Source of the DNA: Nitrospira_D sp019636945 | Lineage (GTDB): Bacteria; Nitrospirota; Nitrospiria; Nitrospirales; Nitrospiraceae | Assembly (NCBI RefSeq): GCF_047338595.1 | Contig: NZ_JBLFBO010000006.1 | Span: 145,102-209,101 of the forward strand | DNA: 64,000 bases | Direction: 5' to 3' | Part shown: positions 37,115 through 45,609 of the stretch, piece by piece | How the letters are laid out: each line of letters starts with the position of its first letter | How positions within the stretch are numbered: position 1 is the first letter of the stretch | Position numbers and translations under genes: made by a program | Notes under the pieces: generated by a model | Databases searched by the model: none | Seen by the model: the letters and a program-made list of their open reading frames with translations, nothing else | What the model was told of the DNA's origin: nothing

Positions 37115-37238
37115 CAGAATGCTGGAAAAGGCCGCCAGCGTCGTTCTCGCATCGCTCAGCCCCTCAACGTACCCTGAAGGGTACGCCTCGGCCCTTCACT
37201 TGCTGCGGCCTTGCTGGACAACCTTTTTGACCATCCTG
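37115..37238. repeat. 124-bp imperfect inverted-repeat element
   Basis: The ends form an imperfect inverted repeat: the first about 25 bases (CAGAATGCTGGAAAAGG...) match the reverse complement of the last about 26 with a handful of mismatches. The centre has a perfect 8-bp-arm palindrome CGTACCCTGAAGGGTACG (37168-37185). It has no coding content and begins one base after the stop of the lipoprotein gene. The structure suggests a REP or MITE-like dispersed element, but no second copy was noticed in this window. The rest of the gap to 37430 is empty. Confidence 0.6.
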
Positions 37239-37430
37239 CACGATACGCTGATCACATCCCGGATCAGTCATCTTAGTCTATGGCAGGAATCTCAAAATAG
37301 TTCTTAATCATGCTGCGAATGAGCACACAAACCTTGGGGGTTAGATCCGCCTCAATTCATCGATGCACGAGCCTCATGCTGGCATGCGCGTCGCTTTCCC
37401 GTAAATGTTCTTGTTATGATGTTGCCGCCC

Positions 37431-37922
37431 ATGCGACTACACCGAGCTTCCCTGTACTTAATCGTACTCGCCTTACTGATTCCCGGCTGCGCCTCCTGGT
37501 TCATAAAGGGTGAGCCCCCGGAGGTGCTCGTCACCAATGTCACGCCATTGGACGCAACGATGTTCGAACAACGGCTCCGTGTGGATCTTCGAGTCCGCAA
37601 CCCCAATGATTTCGACTATCACCTCACTGGCATCGACTTTACATTGAATCTGAACGGGAAACGTCTGGCGCGTGGCCTGGCGAGCAAGGAAATGACGATC
37701 CCCCGGTTGGGTGATGCCGTGATGACGATCGATACCAGCACCTCGACCCTCGACATCATGCGCCAGCTGCTCCAGTTCTCGCAGAAACAGGAACTGACGT
37801 ACGATATCAAAGGCGTGCTGCATGGTACGGAAGGACGATTGCCGTTCACCAATGCAGGGACGCTCGTTGAGCCTGGCATGTTCTCTGACTCACCGGCAAG
37901 TTCTGATGCAACTCCACGATAA
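37431..37922 (+). CDS. LEA14-like (water-stress-type) lipoprotein
   Basis: A 163-residue protein with signal peptide and lipobox-like LIPGC (Cys17), then a single LEA_2/WHy beta-sandwich: VLVTNVTPLDATMFEQRLRVDLRVRNPNDFDYHLTGIDFTLNLNGK-type alternating strands with the hallmark RVRNPNDF. The last strands end LPFTNAGTLV near residue 145. Such proteins are associated with desiccation or envelope stress, inferred from family membership. ATG at 37431 is preferred over 37416 because it directly precedes the basic signal start MRLHR. A TATGAT lies just upstream at 37415, so any leader would be very short. Confidence 0.82.
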   Translation: MRLHRASLYLIVLALLIPGCASWFIKGEPPEVLVTNVTPLDATMFEQRLRVDLRVRNPNDFDYHLTGIDFTLNLNGKRLARGLASKEMTIPRLGDAVMTIDTSTSTLDIMRQLLQFSQKQELTYDIKGVLHGTEGRLPFTNAGTLVEPGMFSDSPASSDATPR

Positions 37923-38018
37923 CGCTCCTACGTCCAGATAGACACCCGCCCCCCTTACGTTTAGGGTTTATGTGAAGGAGTTCAATCGGGGTGAGCGAAG
38001 GTGGCAGGCTGAGCACTA

Positions 38019-38894
38019 TTATCGCCAGGCTTGAGGCACGGAATACAGGCTGGCATGCCGTTCAAGTTTGCTGAGGAGCTTCTCTGCTTCTTTCACTTGG
38101 CTGTCGGCGAACTCTCCTGGCTGACTGTCAAGTGAGTGTTTCATCCATGCATCACGGAGTGCATGCAGTTCTTTGAACTGACTCCTCCACCATCGCTCAT
38201 TACGGCCGCCTGGAGCGGTGGGATCCGGCTGTACCTCTTCAAAAACCACAACCTGTTTGAGGGAATCGATCTTGAACGAATACCTGGACATGAACACCAT
38301 TCCAATGAGCCCCTCGAACGACTCAGAGACCGAATTCATAATCGTCGCGGGGATGAAGGTATCCTTAGCGCCTCCAACCTGCACCGTATCCAGAAACGTC
38401 CTCATCGCAGGAACAGTTCCGCCGATTCCGCCTGCGGCAGTCAATACCATGCCCCCATCGTTCCCGAACAACCCGAGCTTCTGGGCAACCTTTGGAGAAA
38501 TGATCAGTCCAGGAGCGCCGGTATCGATCGCCATGGGAACGGTCACGGACCCGTTGAAGGTGACCTGCACAATCACACGCTGCGCATCACCTTCATAGGC
38601 TTCGAACGGAACTGAAAACGCATTGAGTATCGGTTTTGCCCCACCAGCCGCAGTGACCTCTTGGCGACTAGCGGTAGGACCCACTCGCTGGGTCGCTGCG
38701 GATTTCGGCATGGCCTCTGCATTGGGTTTCTCTGGCTTTACCCTGTTTCGGTATTGGGTTGGGACAGATTCCAATGACCTGGCGAAATGGGTTACTCCTG
38801 AATCATCGACCCATTGGAGAAGATCTCCGGCAAGCACAGAGGAGCACATCGAGAATAGACTCGTGACCAATACAGATACAAAGACTGGAAACAT
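38019..38894 (-). CDS. Secreted retropepsin-like aspartic protease with DUF4124
   Basis: A 291-residue protein: signal peptide (MFPVFVSVLVTSLFSMCSSVLAG, 1-23), a DUF4124 segment (LQWVDDSGVTHFARSLESVP, 25-50), then a clan AA aspartic-protease-like domain (about 100-215) with the active-site motif AIDTGAPGLIIS and hydrophobic flap strands (GGIGGTVPAMRTFLDTVQVGG). Bacterial relatives have one DTGA motif and act as homodimers. The C-terminus (about 220-291) is helical and unrecognised. ATG 38894, with AAGGAG upstream, is preferred over 38933. Proteolysis is inferred from the motif only. Confidence 0.82.
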   Translation of the reverse strand: MFPVFVSVLVTSLFSMCSSVLAGDLLQWVDDSGVTHFARSLESVPTQYRNRVKPEKPNAEAMPKSAATQRVGPTASRQEVTAAGGAKPILNAFSVPFEAYEGDAQRVIVQVTFNGSVTVPMAIDTGAPGLIISPKVAQKLGLFGNDGGMVLTAAGGIGGTVPAMRTFLDTVQVGGAKDTFIPATIMNSVSESFEGLIGMVFMSRYSFKIDSLKQVVVFEEVQPDPTAPGGRNERWWRSQFKELHALRDAWMKHSLDSQPGEFADSQVKEAEKLLSKLERHASLYSVPQAWR

Positions 38895-39245
38895 TCTCGC
38901 GCTCTCCTTTCCCACAGAACCCCCAAGCGCCATGGCCCGGTTAGCTCACTCACTGGCTATTGCCGCGCATCTGAATAGGACTCTAACAAAGAGCGCTTTC
39001 CTGACAAGGAATATCCGTAAACCTTTGCACCACACCAGCCTGCACCGCACATGTCGCACCACTGTTTCTTGCTCCATTCGAAAAAGGCGTACGCCTGCGC
39101 ATGGGTTGTGGACCTGCATTGAACAAGACAGACCCCCGACTTCATATTGCTTCCGTCTTTCCGATGGTAGAAACTGGAAATCGATCCCTGGTGAGGTCTG
39201 CACAGGGCCAATAAAGCCACAGATCGTGAGGAGCCTGGCCCTGCA
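38895..39245. other. 351-bp divergent intergenic region without a recognised gene
   Basis: Lies between the protease-like gene (minus) and the queuosine-precursor transporter (plus). Open frames here are either antisense extensions of those genes or lack starts and conserved features. No hairpin or convincing promoter pair was seen. Confidence 0.45.
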
Positions 39246-39977
39246 ATGACCACCTCCACGGAACCACTCAAGCCTGAACTCATCTCGAACCTCCGCCACT
39301 ACCGCTATTACGACCTCGTCATGGCAGGCTTCGTGACGGTGCTGCTCTGTTCGAACCTGATTGGGCCAGGCAAGACCTGCATCCTCTTCGGCCTGACGTT
39401 CGGCGCCGGGAATCTCTTCTTCCCGATCTCTTACATCTTCGGCGACGTACTGACCGAGGTCTACGGCTACGCGCGTGCGCGTAAAGTCATCTGGGCCGGG
39501 TTCATCGCAATGATCTTCGCGACCATCATGGGCCTCTTCGTGATCCACATGCCGGGAGATCCGGGAGAGCCCTTCAATGCCGTCATCCAGCCGGCACTGG
39601 AGGTTGTCTTCGGGAGCACCGGGCGGATCGTCATCGCCTCAATGGTCGCCTACTGGTGCGGCGACTTCATGAATAGCTATGTCATGGCAAAGATGAAGGT
39701 CTGGACCGAGGGGCGTCACCTCTGGACGCGCACGATCGGCTCAACCGCAGTCGGCCAGCTCGTCGATAGCGCCCTCTTCTATCCGATTGCGTTCTTCGGA
39801 ACTTGGCAGCCCGGGACGATGCTGAAGGTCATTGCCTTCAACTGGGCGTTCAAGGTCTCCGTTGAGATCGTCTTCACGCCGGTCACCTATACGATTGTTC
39901 GATGGCTAAAACGTCAGGAGAATGAGGACTGGTACGACCGGCAGACGAACTTCACGCCATTCTCGTTGAAGGACTGA
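39246..39977 (+). CDS. Queuosine precursor transporter (VUT/YhhQ family)
   Basis: A 243-residue inner-membrane protein with about six hydrophobic segments. FYPIAFFGTW, CGDFMNSYVMAKMKVWTEGRHLWTRTIGSTAVGQLVDSALFY-type motifs and FGAGNLFFPISYIFGDVLTEVYGYARARKVIWAG mark the YhhQ/VUT transporters that import queuosine precursors (preQ0/preQ1). Third codon positions are notably rich in C/G (almost all Ile codons are ATC), which differs from neighbours and hints at transfer. No que genes are nearby. The ATG lies at 39246; the listed start leaves a short N-terminal extension before the first helix. Confidence 0.92.
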   Translation: MTTSTEPLKPELISNLRHYRYYDLVMAGFVTVLLCSNLIGPGKTCILFGLTFGAGNLFFPISYIFGDVLTEVYGYARARKVIWAGFIAMIFATIMGLFVIHMPGDPGEPFNAVIQPALEVVFGSTGRIVIASMVAYWCGDFMNSYVMAKMKVWTEGRHLWTRTIGSTAVGQLVDSALFYPIAFFGTWQPGTMLKVIAFNWAFKVSVEIVFTPVTYTIVRWLKRQENEDWYDRQTNFTPFSLKD

Positions 39978-40305
39978 GCCGTTGGTCCCCAGACGACGAC
40001 CCTGTCGATCCCACAGAGATCATATGGTGATATGAAAAGTACCCGACTCTCTGAAGTTGGTTCTTCGCAACCATCCTGGATTGAATGATATCGGTATAAC
40101 GGCCTGCCTAAAGAAACGGTTTTCAACTCCTCAATTGATTGTTCACTGGTATGCACAAGACAAGACGCGACCCTAATACTGACAAACGACCCCTGCTTTC
40201 TTTATCCACTTCGGAATGAATGTCAGGGTGACCCTCAGCTGAACTTCTTGAGCATTACCGCAAGTAAACTCGACGATGAAAACACTCGCAAATCAATGCT
40301 GACAA
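39978..40305. other. 328-bp intergenic region without a recognised gene
   Basis: Convergent gap between the queuosine-precursor transporter and msrA. No family-like frame, strong hairpin with T-tract or repeat was seen. Confidence 0.45.
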
Positions 40306-40926
40306 CTACGGCTTTCCCCACAAAGCTTCCAACCGGTTGGCTCGGCCACAGCCATATTTGTAGTATTTATAGCGAAGCGGATTCTTCTTGTAATAGTCCT
40401 GGTGATAGTCTTCGGCTGGATAGAAGGTTGACGATGGGACTAGCTGCGTCACGATCGGGGCTGGAAATTTCTTGGCCTGCTCTATTGCGGATTTCGATTC
40501 TTCCGCTTGTCGCTTTTCGTCCTCGCTGGAATAGAAGATAGCGGATCGGTACTGAGACCCATGATCGCAAAATTGCGCATTCGGGGTAAGCGGATCTACA
40601 TTGTGCCAAAAGGCATCGAGAAGCTTCTGATACGTGACCTTTGTGGGGTCATAGGTGACTTCCACCGACTCCGCATGGCCCGTCCGCCCAGCTGACACTT
40701 CCTCATAGGTTGGGTTGGCCACGGTGCCCCCCATGTACCCGGATACGACACTGACGACTCCCTCGACCTTTTCAAACGCTTCCTCCATACACCAGAAACA
40801 TCCACCGGCAAAATAGGCCTTCGTGCTGGGAGTTGCCGCCGGTGTATCGGCAAGTGGGACGTTTGTGAGAATCATGCATACGATAAGCCCGGTAGCCAGA
40901 GCGATGAACCGCCGTTGAGTTGTCAT
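40306..40926 (-). CDS. msrA: Peptide methionine-S-sulfoxide reductase, exported
   Basis: Reduces methionine S-sulfoxide in proteins. A 206-residue protein: signal peptide (FIALATGLIVCMILTNVPLA, residues 7-26) then the MsrA domain with the catalytic motif AGGCFWCMEEAFEKVEGV (nucleophile Cys42), GHAESVEVTYDP and YRSAIFYSSEDEKRQA. The C-terminal DYHQDYYKKNP is the usual end motif. The signal indicates periplasmic repair, as for exported MsrA in other bacteria. It is a monocistronic minus-strand gene. No msrB is adjacent. Confidence 0.94.
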   Translation of the reverse strand: MTTQRRFIALATGLIVCMILTNVPLADTPAATPSTKAYFAGGCFWCMEEAFEKVEGVVSVVSGYMGGTVANPTYEEVSAGRTGHAESVEVTYDPTKVTYQKLLDAFWHNVDPLTPNAQFCDHGSQYRSAIFYSSEDEKRQAEESKSAIEQAKKFPAPIVTQLVPSSTFYPAEDYHQDYYKKNPLRYKYYKYGCGRANRLEALWGKP

Positions 40927-41040
40927 GTTGGTATCCTCCTTCCTTATCGTCGTCTTAGTGGCTTCATTCTTACATCGACGACGACAGACTTCAGGCGATC
41001 ACTTGCGCACCTCGTCAAACATCTCTCGTTCGGGATTGGG

Positions 41041-41061
41041 ACGCTTCACGCTTCACGAACG
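41041..41061. repeat. Short heptamer repeat array
   Basis: Two perfect copies of ACGCTTC (41041-41054) plus a degenerate third (ACGAACG). It is the same unit as the arrays at 49482-49574 and lies in the 189-bp gap between msrA and the LOG-family gene, which is otherwise empty. Confidence 0.6.
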
Positions 41062-41115
41062 ACGAGCGCTGGGCGGCAGATATGGTCACAGTAGACAGGT
41101 TCATGAATATGCAGG

Positions 41116-41658
41116 CTACACCGGCACATACCCATATGTTTCCTGTTCCGTACGGTGTGCCCGTCGTTGCCGTTTGTCCATCAGCTTCATGATGAGTTCA
41201 ATCGCCTCCTCCGGCGTGGCGGCGGCATTGACCAGGCGCTTGTCGAGTTTGCGAAAGAAGGTCACATCCGCATCCGACGCCGCGACGAGAATGACGGGTT
41301 TCCCCGCCTTGACCGCCAGAGCCACTTCGGAGACGGTCCCGGACCCGCTCAATCCGCACACCACTACGACATGGCTGGTCAACACGTTGATGTTGTTCCG
41401 ACCGCTGCCCATTTCGGTGATGATGGACACATCGACATGCCGAGACACTTTGTCCTTCGCCGTCGGTAAGATACCAATGGTCAGGCTGCCCCCAACCCGC
41501 TTGGCGCCTTCACAGGCGGCTTCCATGACGCCCACGTCTTTCCCCCCCGTCAGCACCACCCAACCACGTCGCGCAATAAACTCACCAAGGATTCGCGCGT
41601 TATCGAGATCCTTCTTTGGTGCCTTGGCTGGTCCCATTACTCCAACGACAAATCGCAT
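41116..41658 (-). CDS. LOG/TIGR00725-family nucleotide-binding protein
   Basis: A 180-residue Rossmann-like protein of the SLOG superfamily: FVVGVMGPAKAPKKDLDNARILGEFIARRGW, the glycine loop LTGGKDVGVMEAACEGAK and the second motif CGLSGSGTVSEVALAVKAGKPVILV. True LOG cytokinin-activating enzymes have PGGxGTxxE; here the segment is GLSGSGTVSE, closer to the TIGR00725 group, whose substrate is unknown. ATG 41658, with GGAGG upstream, is chosen over 41670. It is 30 nt downstream of the TPR gene and probably shares its transcript. Confidence 0.83.
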   Translation of the reverse strand: MRFVVGVMGPAKAPKKDLDNARILGEFIARRGWVVLTGGKDVGVMEAACEGAKRVGGSLTIGILPTAKDKVSRHVDVSIITEMGSGRNNINVLTSHVVVVCGLSGSGTVSEVALAVKAGKPVILVAASDADVTFFRKLDKRLVNAAATPEEAIELIMKLMDKRQRRAHRTEQETYGYVPV

Positions 41659-41688
41659 CCCTACCTCCACCTCTGCATATCCGGCCTC

Positions 41689-43326
41689 TCAAAAACGAGA
41701 GGCCACCAGGTTCACATCGGCATGTGCCCATGCCCGCTTCCATTGCTTCTCCACCTCGTTCGCCTCGCGATCTTTTCGTTGTGCGCGAAGGCTCTGTATC
41801 AGCCCATACTCAGCCCATCCATTGTGTGGATTTTTGATCAAATCGGCGCGATAGACCGTTTCTGCTTCTTGAGCGTGCCCGGCTTTCTGCAGGACAACAC
41901 CCAAATAGTGCCGAACTGGAATGGGCCAGAACGGTGGCTCCGAATACGGCAGGGCATCCTCTAATGTGACGGCCTCTCGAAGGGCTGTGATTGCTGCGTC
42001 ATAGTGCTTGTGATGAACGGCAATTTCTCCGGCAAGCAGTCGCTCGGCGATCTGAATGAGGGCCCGCTCGGTTTTCTCTTCGCTCGTCCGGTTTCGCGCA
42101 AATCGTTTTGCCAGCGTCGCCAAGGCGGCATGCTCTCCCTCAGCTCCCGGTACTCTCCCGGAGACACCCAATGCCATTCCCCTTCCCAATCGCCAGATCG
42201 CTTGCTTGAGTCGGAATGTATTCGGCGGAGGCAATTCTTGGAGCAGCGCCTCCCACTGTCCAAAGCGAATCATCGTCCAAAGTGGCACAGGCAGGTACAA
42301 CTCCTGTGATGAATCTCGCCGTATGTCCGCTTCCCTCACCGTCGCCGTGAGTTGTCGGGCGACCTTCATGGCTTCAGCGCTGCGGCCCTCCATCAGCAAA
42401 GCAGCCCAGAGAAAATGGAGGTTATGCTGGTGGTAGCCCTCAGCCTCATCCCCTGTGGATGCTCGCCCTGCTAAATAATGCCGGTCAATTTCGGCGGCCT
42501 GCGCGTTTTGTTCTGCCGCTTCGTGATAATGCCCGAGTCGCATGTGGATATGCGCCGGCATATGGACGAGATGTCCGGCCCCAGGCATTAACGCAGGCAA
42601 CTGTTCCGCGCAAGGCAGAGCTCGCTCCGGAGTCGGTGATGCTTCCATGGCATGGATGTAGTAGTGACAGGCCCCCGGATGGTTCGGTATTCGCGCCAGA
42701 ACCGCCTCCAACGTCGACACAATTTCCGCTGTCCCAGGCTTCGGCTTTCCATTGACGGTCCAGAGATCCCAGGGGTGGAGGTCCATGAGGGCTTCGGCAA
42801 ACAATGCCCCGGCATCGGGATCCTCCGGGAATTGTTTCCAGAGAACACGCATGGCATCCGCATAGGCTTTGTCGAGCGCTGTTCGTGTGGGTCCCTTCAG
42901 ACTGTAACGCTTGCTGATCGCCTGGAGATAGGCTTGTTCGGCAGGTGTCACATGGGCGCTGTAGGATCGAGCTTTCTGCAGGGCCTCCCAGGCCCGGCGC
43001 TCATCAGTCTTGTCCATACCCGCATTGATATTCGGCCCGAGGGCCAGTGCGATACCCCAGTAGGCCATCGCGGCGGAAGGATCCAGCCTGGCGGCCTCTT
43101 CAAACGCACGGATCGCCTCCTCATGATTAAAGGCGTAGACAAGCCGCAATCCTTGATCAAAATATCGTTGCGCTTCCTTGGAACGGGTGGTGATCGGGTG
43201 GTGCAGGGTTCCGAGATTCTCAAAAAGAGGGACTCGACTCGCCACGCGCTCGGCTGCCTCCGCCGGCTCTAGGGCGGACAAGCTCAGGCAAAGCACGACA
43301 CACCATGAGATACGGCCGGTGATCAT
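41689..43326 (-). CDS. Exported TPR-repeat protein of unknown function
   Basis: A 545-residue protein with a Sec signal (MITGRISWCVVLCLSLSALEPAEA) and TPR-like helices throughout. The clearest repeat is RYFDQGLRLVYAFNHEEAIRAFEEAARLDPSAAMAYWGIALALG-type near 50-95, with another at QLVPA-spaced repeats toward the C-terminus (HYLGVVLQKAGHAQEAETVYRADL). The motif PGACHYYIHAMEASPTPERA and HMPAHIHMRLGHYHEAAEQNAQA, rich in His, recur in a family I know only as uncharacterised TPR proteins. Metal binding by the His cluster is conceivable. The start is uncertain (GTG at 43356 is possible). It is co-directional with the LOG-family gene. Confidence 0.78.
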   Translation of the reverse strand: MITGRISWCVVLCLSLSALEPAEAAERVASRVPLFENLGTLHHPITTRSKEAQRYFDQGLRLVYAFNHEEAIRAFEEAARLDPSAAMAYWGIALALGPNINAGMDKTDERRAWEALQKARSYSAHVTPAEQAYLQAISKRYSLKGPTRTALDKAYADAMRVLWKQFPEDPDAGALFAEALMDLHPWDLWTVNGKPKPGTAEIVSTLEAVLARIPNHPGACHYYIHAMEASPTPERALPCAEQLPALMPGAGHLVHMPAHIHMRLGHYHEAAEQNAQAAEIDRHYLAGRASTGDEAEGYHQHNLHFLWAALLMEGRSAEAMKVARQLTATVREADIRRDSSQELYLPVPLWTMIRFGQWEALLQELPPPNTFRLKQAIWRLGRGMALGVSGRVPGAEGEHAALATLAKRFARNRTSEEKTERALIQIAERLLAGEIAVHHKHYDAAITALREAVTLEDALPYSEPPFWPIPVRHYLGVVLQKAGHAQEAETVYRADLIKNPHNGWAEYGLIQSLRAQRKDREANEVEKQWKRAWAHADVNLVASRF

Positions 43327-43471
43327 CGACAGATTCTTAGCAGACGAGGCCGGCACCTGACTAGAGGCACAGGCGCCATCTCATCGTCACAAGTGAACGC
43401 GGCTCGTGGTAGTTGATCTAAAAATGGCGTCAGGGGACGGGCAGGATAGCAGCCGGTGCTGAGTGAACCAG

Positions 43472-44143
43472 CTAGATGTTGAGCGACGGGCCTTCGGTGT
43501 CCTGAGGGGGAAATGGATGATCATTCCCTTGCGGGTGAGTCTGCGCTTCACCGACGGTCGGCTTCTTCCGAACAACACGGTTTCTCTTCACGGTCGCAGC
43601 CGCCGTCCCGTTGGATGTGGCTGAAAACTCTCCCGTTTCAAGCTCTTTCCCTAAATGCACAAGGACCTGTTGTTGGGCACTCACCAACGAAGTCAACTCT
43701 TGAATATGCGACGTCAACCGGGCAATCTCATCCTGTTGTCCGACCAAACAGGCCCGGAGGTCCGCGACTTCTCCTGACTGAACAGGAGTCGGAGTTTGGA
43801 GAATCGTGACGTTTGGTGCCAATGACGTGGCGGCTACTTGCGTGTGCTCCTCGACCACCTTTACGTGCCCCGCACCTTGCCTACCAACGCGTTCAATCGT
43901 CTCAAACCGTTCTTTTGTCCAATCCGGAAGGGCAAGCGGCTTTCTCCTGACTCGAGCAGAAGTCTCCCCCACATATTGCACCACATTGGAAAAGAAATTA
44001 CGGACTTTGCTGAGACAGATCGCCCCTGCTTGAAGCAGAACCTGGCCATAGGCCGGAGGCACTGGACGTGCCTCATCGATTTGCTTCTGAGACGGAATCC
44101 GATGGATCAAGTTGATGGGTTCTTTATTAAAACGGGGGGGCAT
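43472..44143 (-). CDS. Unrecognised helical protein with basic C-terminal tail
   Basis: A 223-residue protein with no signal peptide. About 35-75 form a phasin-like helical stretch (QVLLQAGAICLSKVRNFFSNVVQYVGETSARVRRKPL), and 120-165 form a coiled coil (DLRACLVGQQDEIARLTSHIQELTSLVSAQQQVLVHLG). The Lys/Arg-rich tail KRNRVVRKKP and a Pro/Gln-rich end could bind nucleic acid or granules, which is speculation. I recognise no family with confidence. The start ATG at 44143 has GAAGGGA about 8 nt upstream. It lies 122 nt from pmbA upstream, so it may have its own promoter. Confidence 0.62.
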   Translation of the reverse strand: MPPRFNKEPINLIHRIPSQKQIDEARPVPPAYGQVLLQAGAICLSKVRNFFSNVVQYVGETSARVRRKPLALPDWTKERFETIERVGRQGAGHVKVVEEHTQVAATSLAPNVTILQTPTPVQSGEVADLRACLVGQQDEIARLTSHIQELTSLVSAQQQVLVHLGKELETGEFSATSNGTAAATVKRNRVVRKKPTVGEAQTHPQGNDHPFPPQDTEGPSLNI

Positions 44144-44265
44144 CTGGCGGATCCCTTCTTTCGGACCTATTCAGCTACAATTAATGTACCTACTCCTCAT
44201 CGACTCAAGAGTCAACCTTTTTATTCAGCAACGATACGAATATATTCGGATTCTTAACTGATTAA

Positions 44266-45609
44266 CTAAAACCGGGTCACGCTGGAAAAGGTAAACCGTG
44301 GTAGGGCCATGGCCGGAACGAGCATTTTTCCTGTTTCCGAGTTCACCGCTTCCATCGGACGCGTCCAGGCCTCAACTTGCTGAAATGCCGTAAGCGGGCT
44401 TTCATGAAAGCGGAAGTTCTTCACCGCCGATACCACCTCCCCCTTCTCCACAAGGAAGGTTCCGTCCCTGGTCATACCGGTCAATACTAGATTGCGATCG
44501 TTCACGGGCCGGATGTACCAAAAATTCGTGACTAGAATCGCGCGCTCGGCACTCTTCACGAGGTCCTGAATTGAGGCCACCGGGAGTCCCTCTACGGACA
44601 AGGCCGGGGCCTCCAGTGTGGGGATGGGATCCAGTCCATCAGTCTTGGCCGTAAACCGGTTATGAGCTAACTGTCGTAAGACTCCGTGATCAACCCAAAC
44701 CGAGGCAATGCTCGGTAAACCATCTGGAGTAAATCCTTCTCCCAGCAGATCGGGATGATCCGGACTATTCCGGAGACTCAGTCGTTCATCCACGATGTGG
44801 CGTCCCAGCTTCCCCGCGACTGGGCTGGTTCCCTTGGTATAAGATTTGGCATCGAGCGACCAGATCAGCCACGCCCACAGGCCGGCCACAGCCGCCGGCT
44901 CAAGGATCACCGGATACGTCCCTGCTGAGAGTTCCTGCACATCACGGCCTGACTTGGCTTTCTTAATGGCTGCTAACGTTCTCTCCTGCACCTTTAAGTG
45001 ATCAATCGATCGGTGTGCGGCTGCACTCCATCCTGTTGCGTCTCCGGCTTGCACCGTCAGGCTAAACCTGGCATCCCCCCGATGCTCATAGCCGAAGAGT
45101 CCATTGCTCGCAGCAATCCCGACCGCCGTCATTGAGGACGACACCACGCCGGCCGCCATCAGATTTTCCATCCGGCACTGACTGATCGCTTCGTTGGTGT
45201 ACTCCAGCCGGCGGGCTGGTCCTGCCCCGACAGTCTCAGATTTTACCGTCGCTCGCATAGGGAATGCGCAGGGATCCGGCGGGGGGAGGTATTCCGGATC
45301 GACCGGAGAAACTTTCGCAATCCGCTCGGCACGAGTCACGGCGTCCTGGATCGCACCAGCCGTGAAATCCGTTGTACTTGCCGTTCCATGCCGCCCATCG
45401 AATGCAACGCTCACGGAGAGTAGTCCTCGTCTCGTATCGACATTTTGCACGACCTGATTGTTGGCAAATCGCGTCGTTCCGGCATGGTGGTCATGAAGAC
45501 GGACCATCGTCTGATCGGCAGACGAGCGTGTAAACACGAGATCACTGAGAAAGCGAAACTCCTCGCGACTCGTCATGTGCGGCCAAGACTTCCCGCTCGC
45601 GGCGGTCAT
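44266..45609 (-). CDS. pmbA: TldE/PmbA-family metalloprotease subunit
   Basis: A 447-residue partner of TldD: conserved segments are TRFANNQVVQNVDTRRGLLSVSV, the N-terminal nucleophile-free TldE fold, and the C-terminal FWYIRPVNDRNLVLTGMTRDGTFLVEKGEVVSAVKNFRF. PmbA itself lacks the zinc motif; the TldD/TldE heterodimer degrades or matures peptides such as microcins and modified peptides. The ATG at 45609 overlaps the tldD stop by 4 nt (ATGA) and has GGAAGGA upstream; a longer opening at 45708 is an artefact. No obvious RiPP precursor is adjacent. Confidence 0.92.
   Translation of the reverse strand: MTAASGKSWPHMTSREEFRFLSDLVFTRSSADQTMVRLHDHHAGTTRFANNQVVQNVDTRRGLLSVSVAFDGRHGTASTTDFTAGAIQDAVTRAERIAKVSPVDPEYLPPPDPCAFPMRATVKSETVGAGPARRLEYTNEAISQCRMENLMAAGVVSSSMTAVGIAASNGLFGYEHRGDARFSLTVQAGDATGWSAAAHRSIDHLKVQERTLAAIKKAKSGRDVQELSAGTYPVILEPAAVAGLWAWLIWSLDAKSYTKGTSPVAGKLGRHIVDERLSLRNSPDHPDLLGEGFTPDGLPSIASVWVDHGVLRQLAHNRFTAKTDGLDPIPTLEAPALSVEGLPVASIQDLVKSAERAILVTNFWYIRPVNDRNLVLTGMTRDGTFLVEKGEVVSAVKNFRFHESPLTAFQQVEAWTRPMEAVNSETGKMLVPAMALPRFTFSSVTRF

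Noticed and set aside
38946..39548. Minus-strand 200-codon frame
   Set aside because: Antisense to the queuosine-precursor transporter, with an unlikely acidic/His-rich composition.
41116..41658. Lonely-guy cytokinin phosphoribohydrolase
   Set aside because: The PGGxGTxxE motif reads GLSGSGTVSE, so the enzyme name is not supported.
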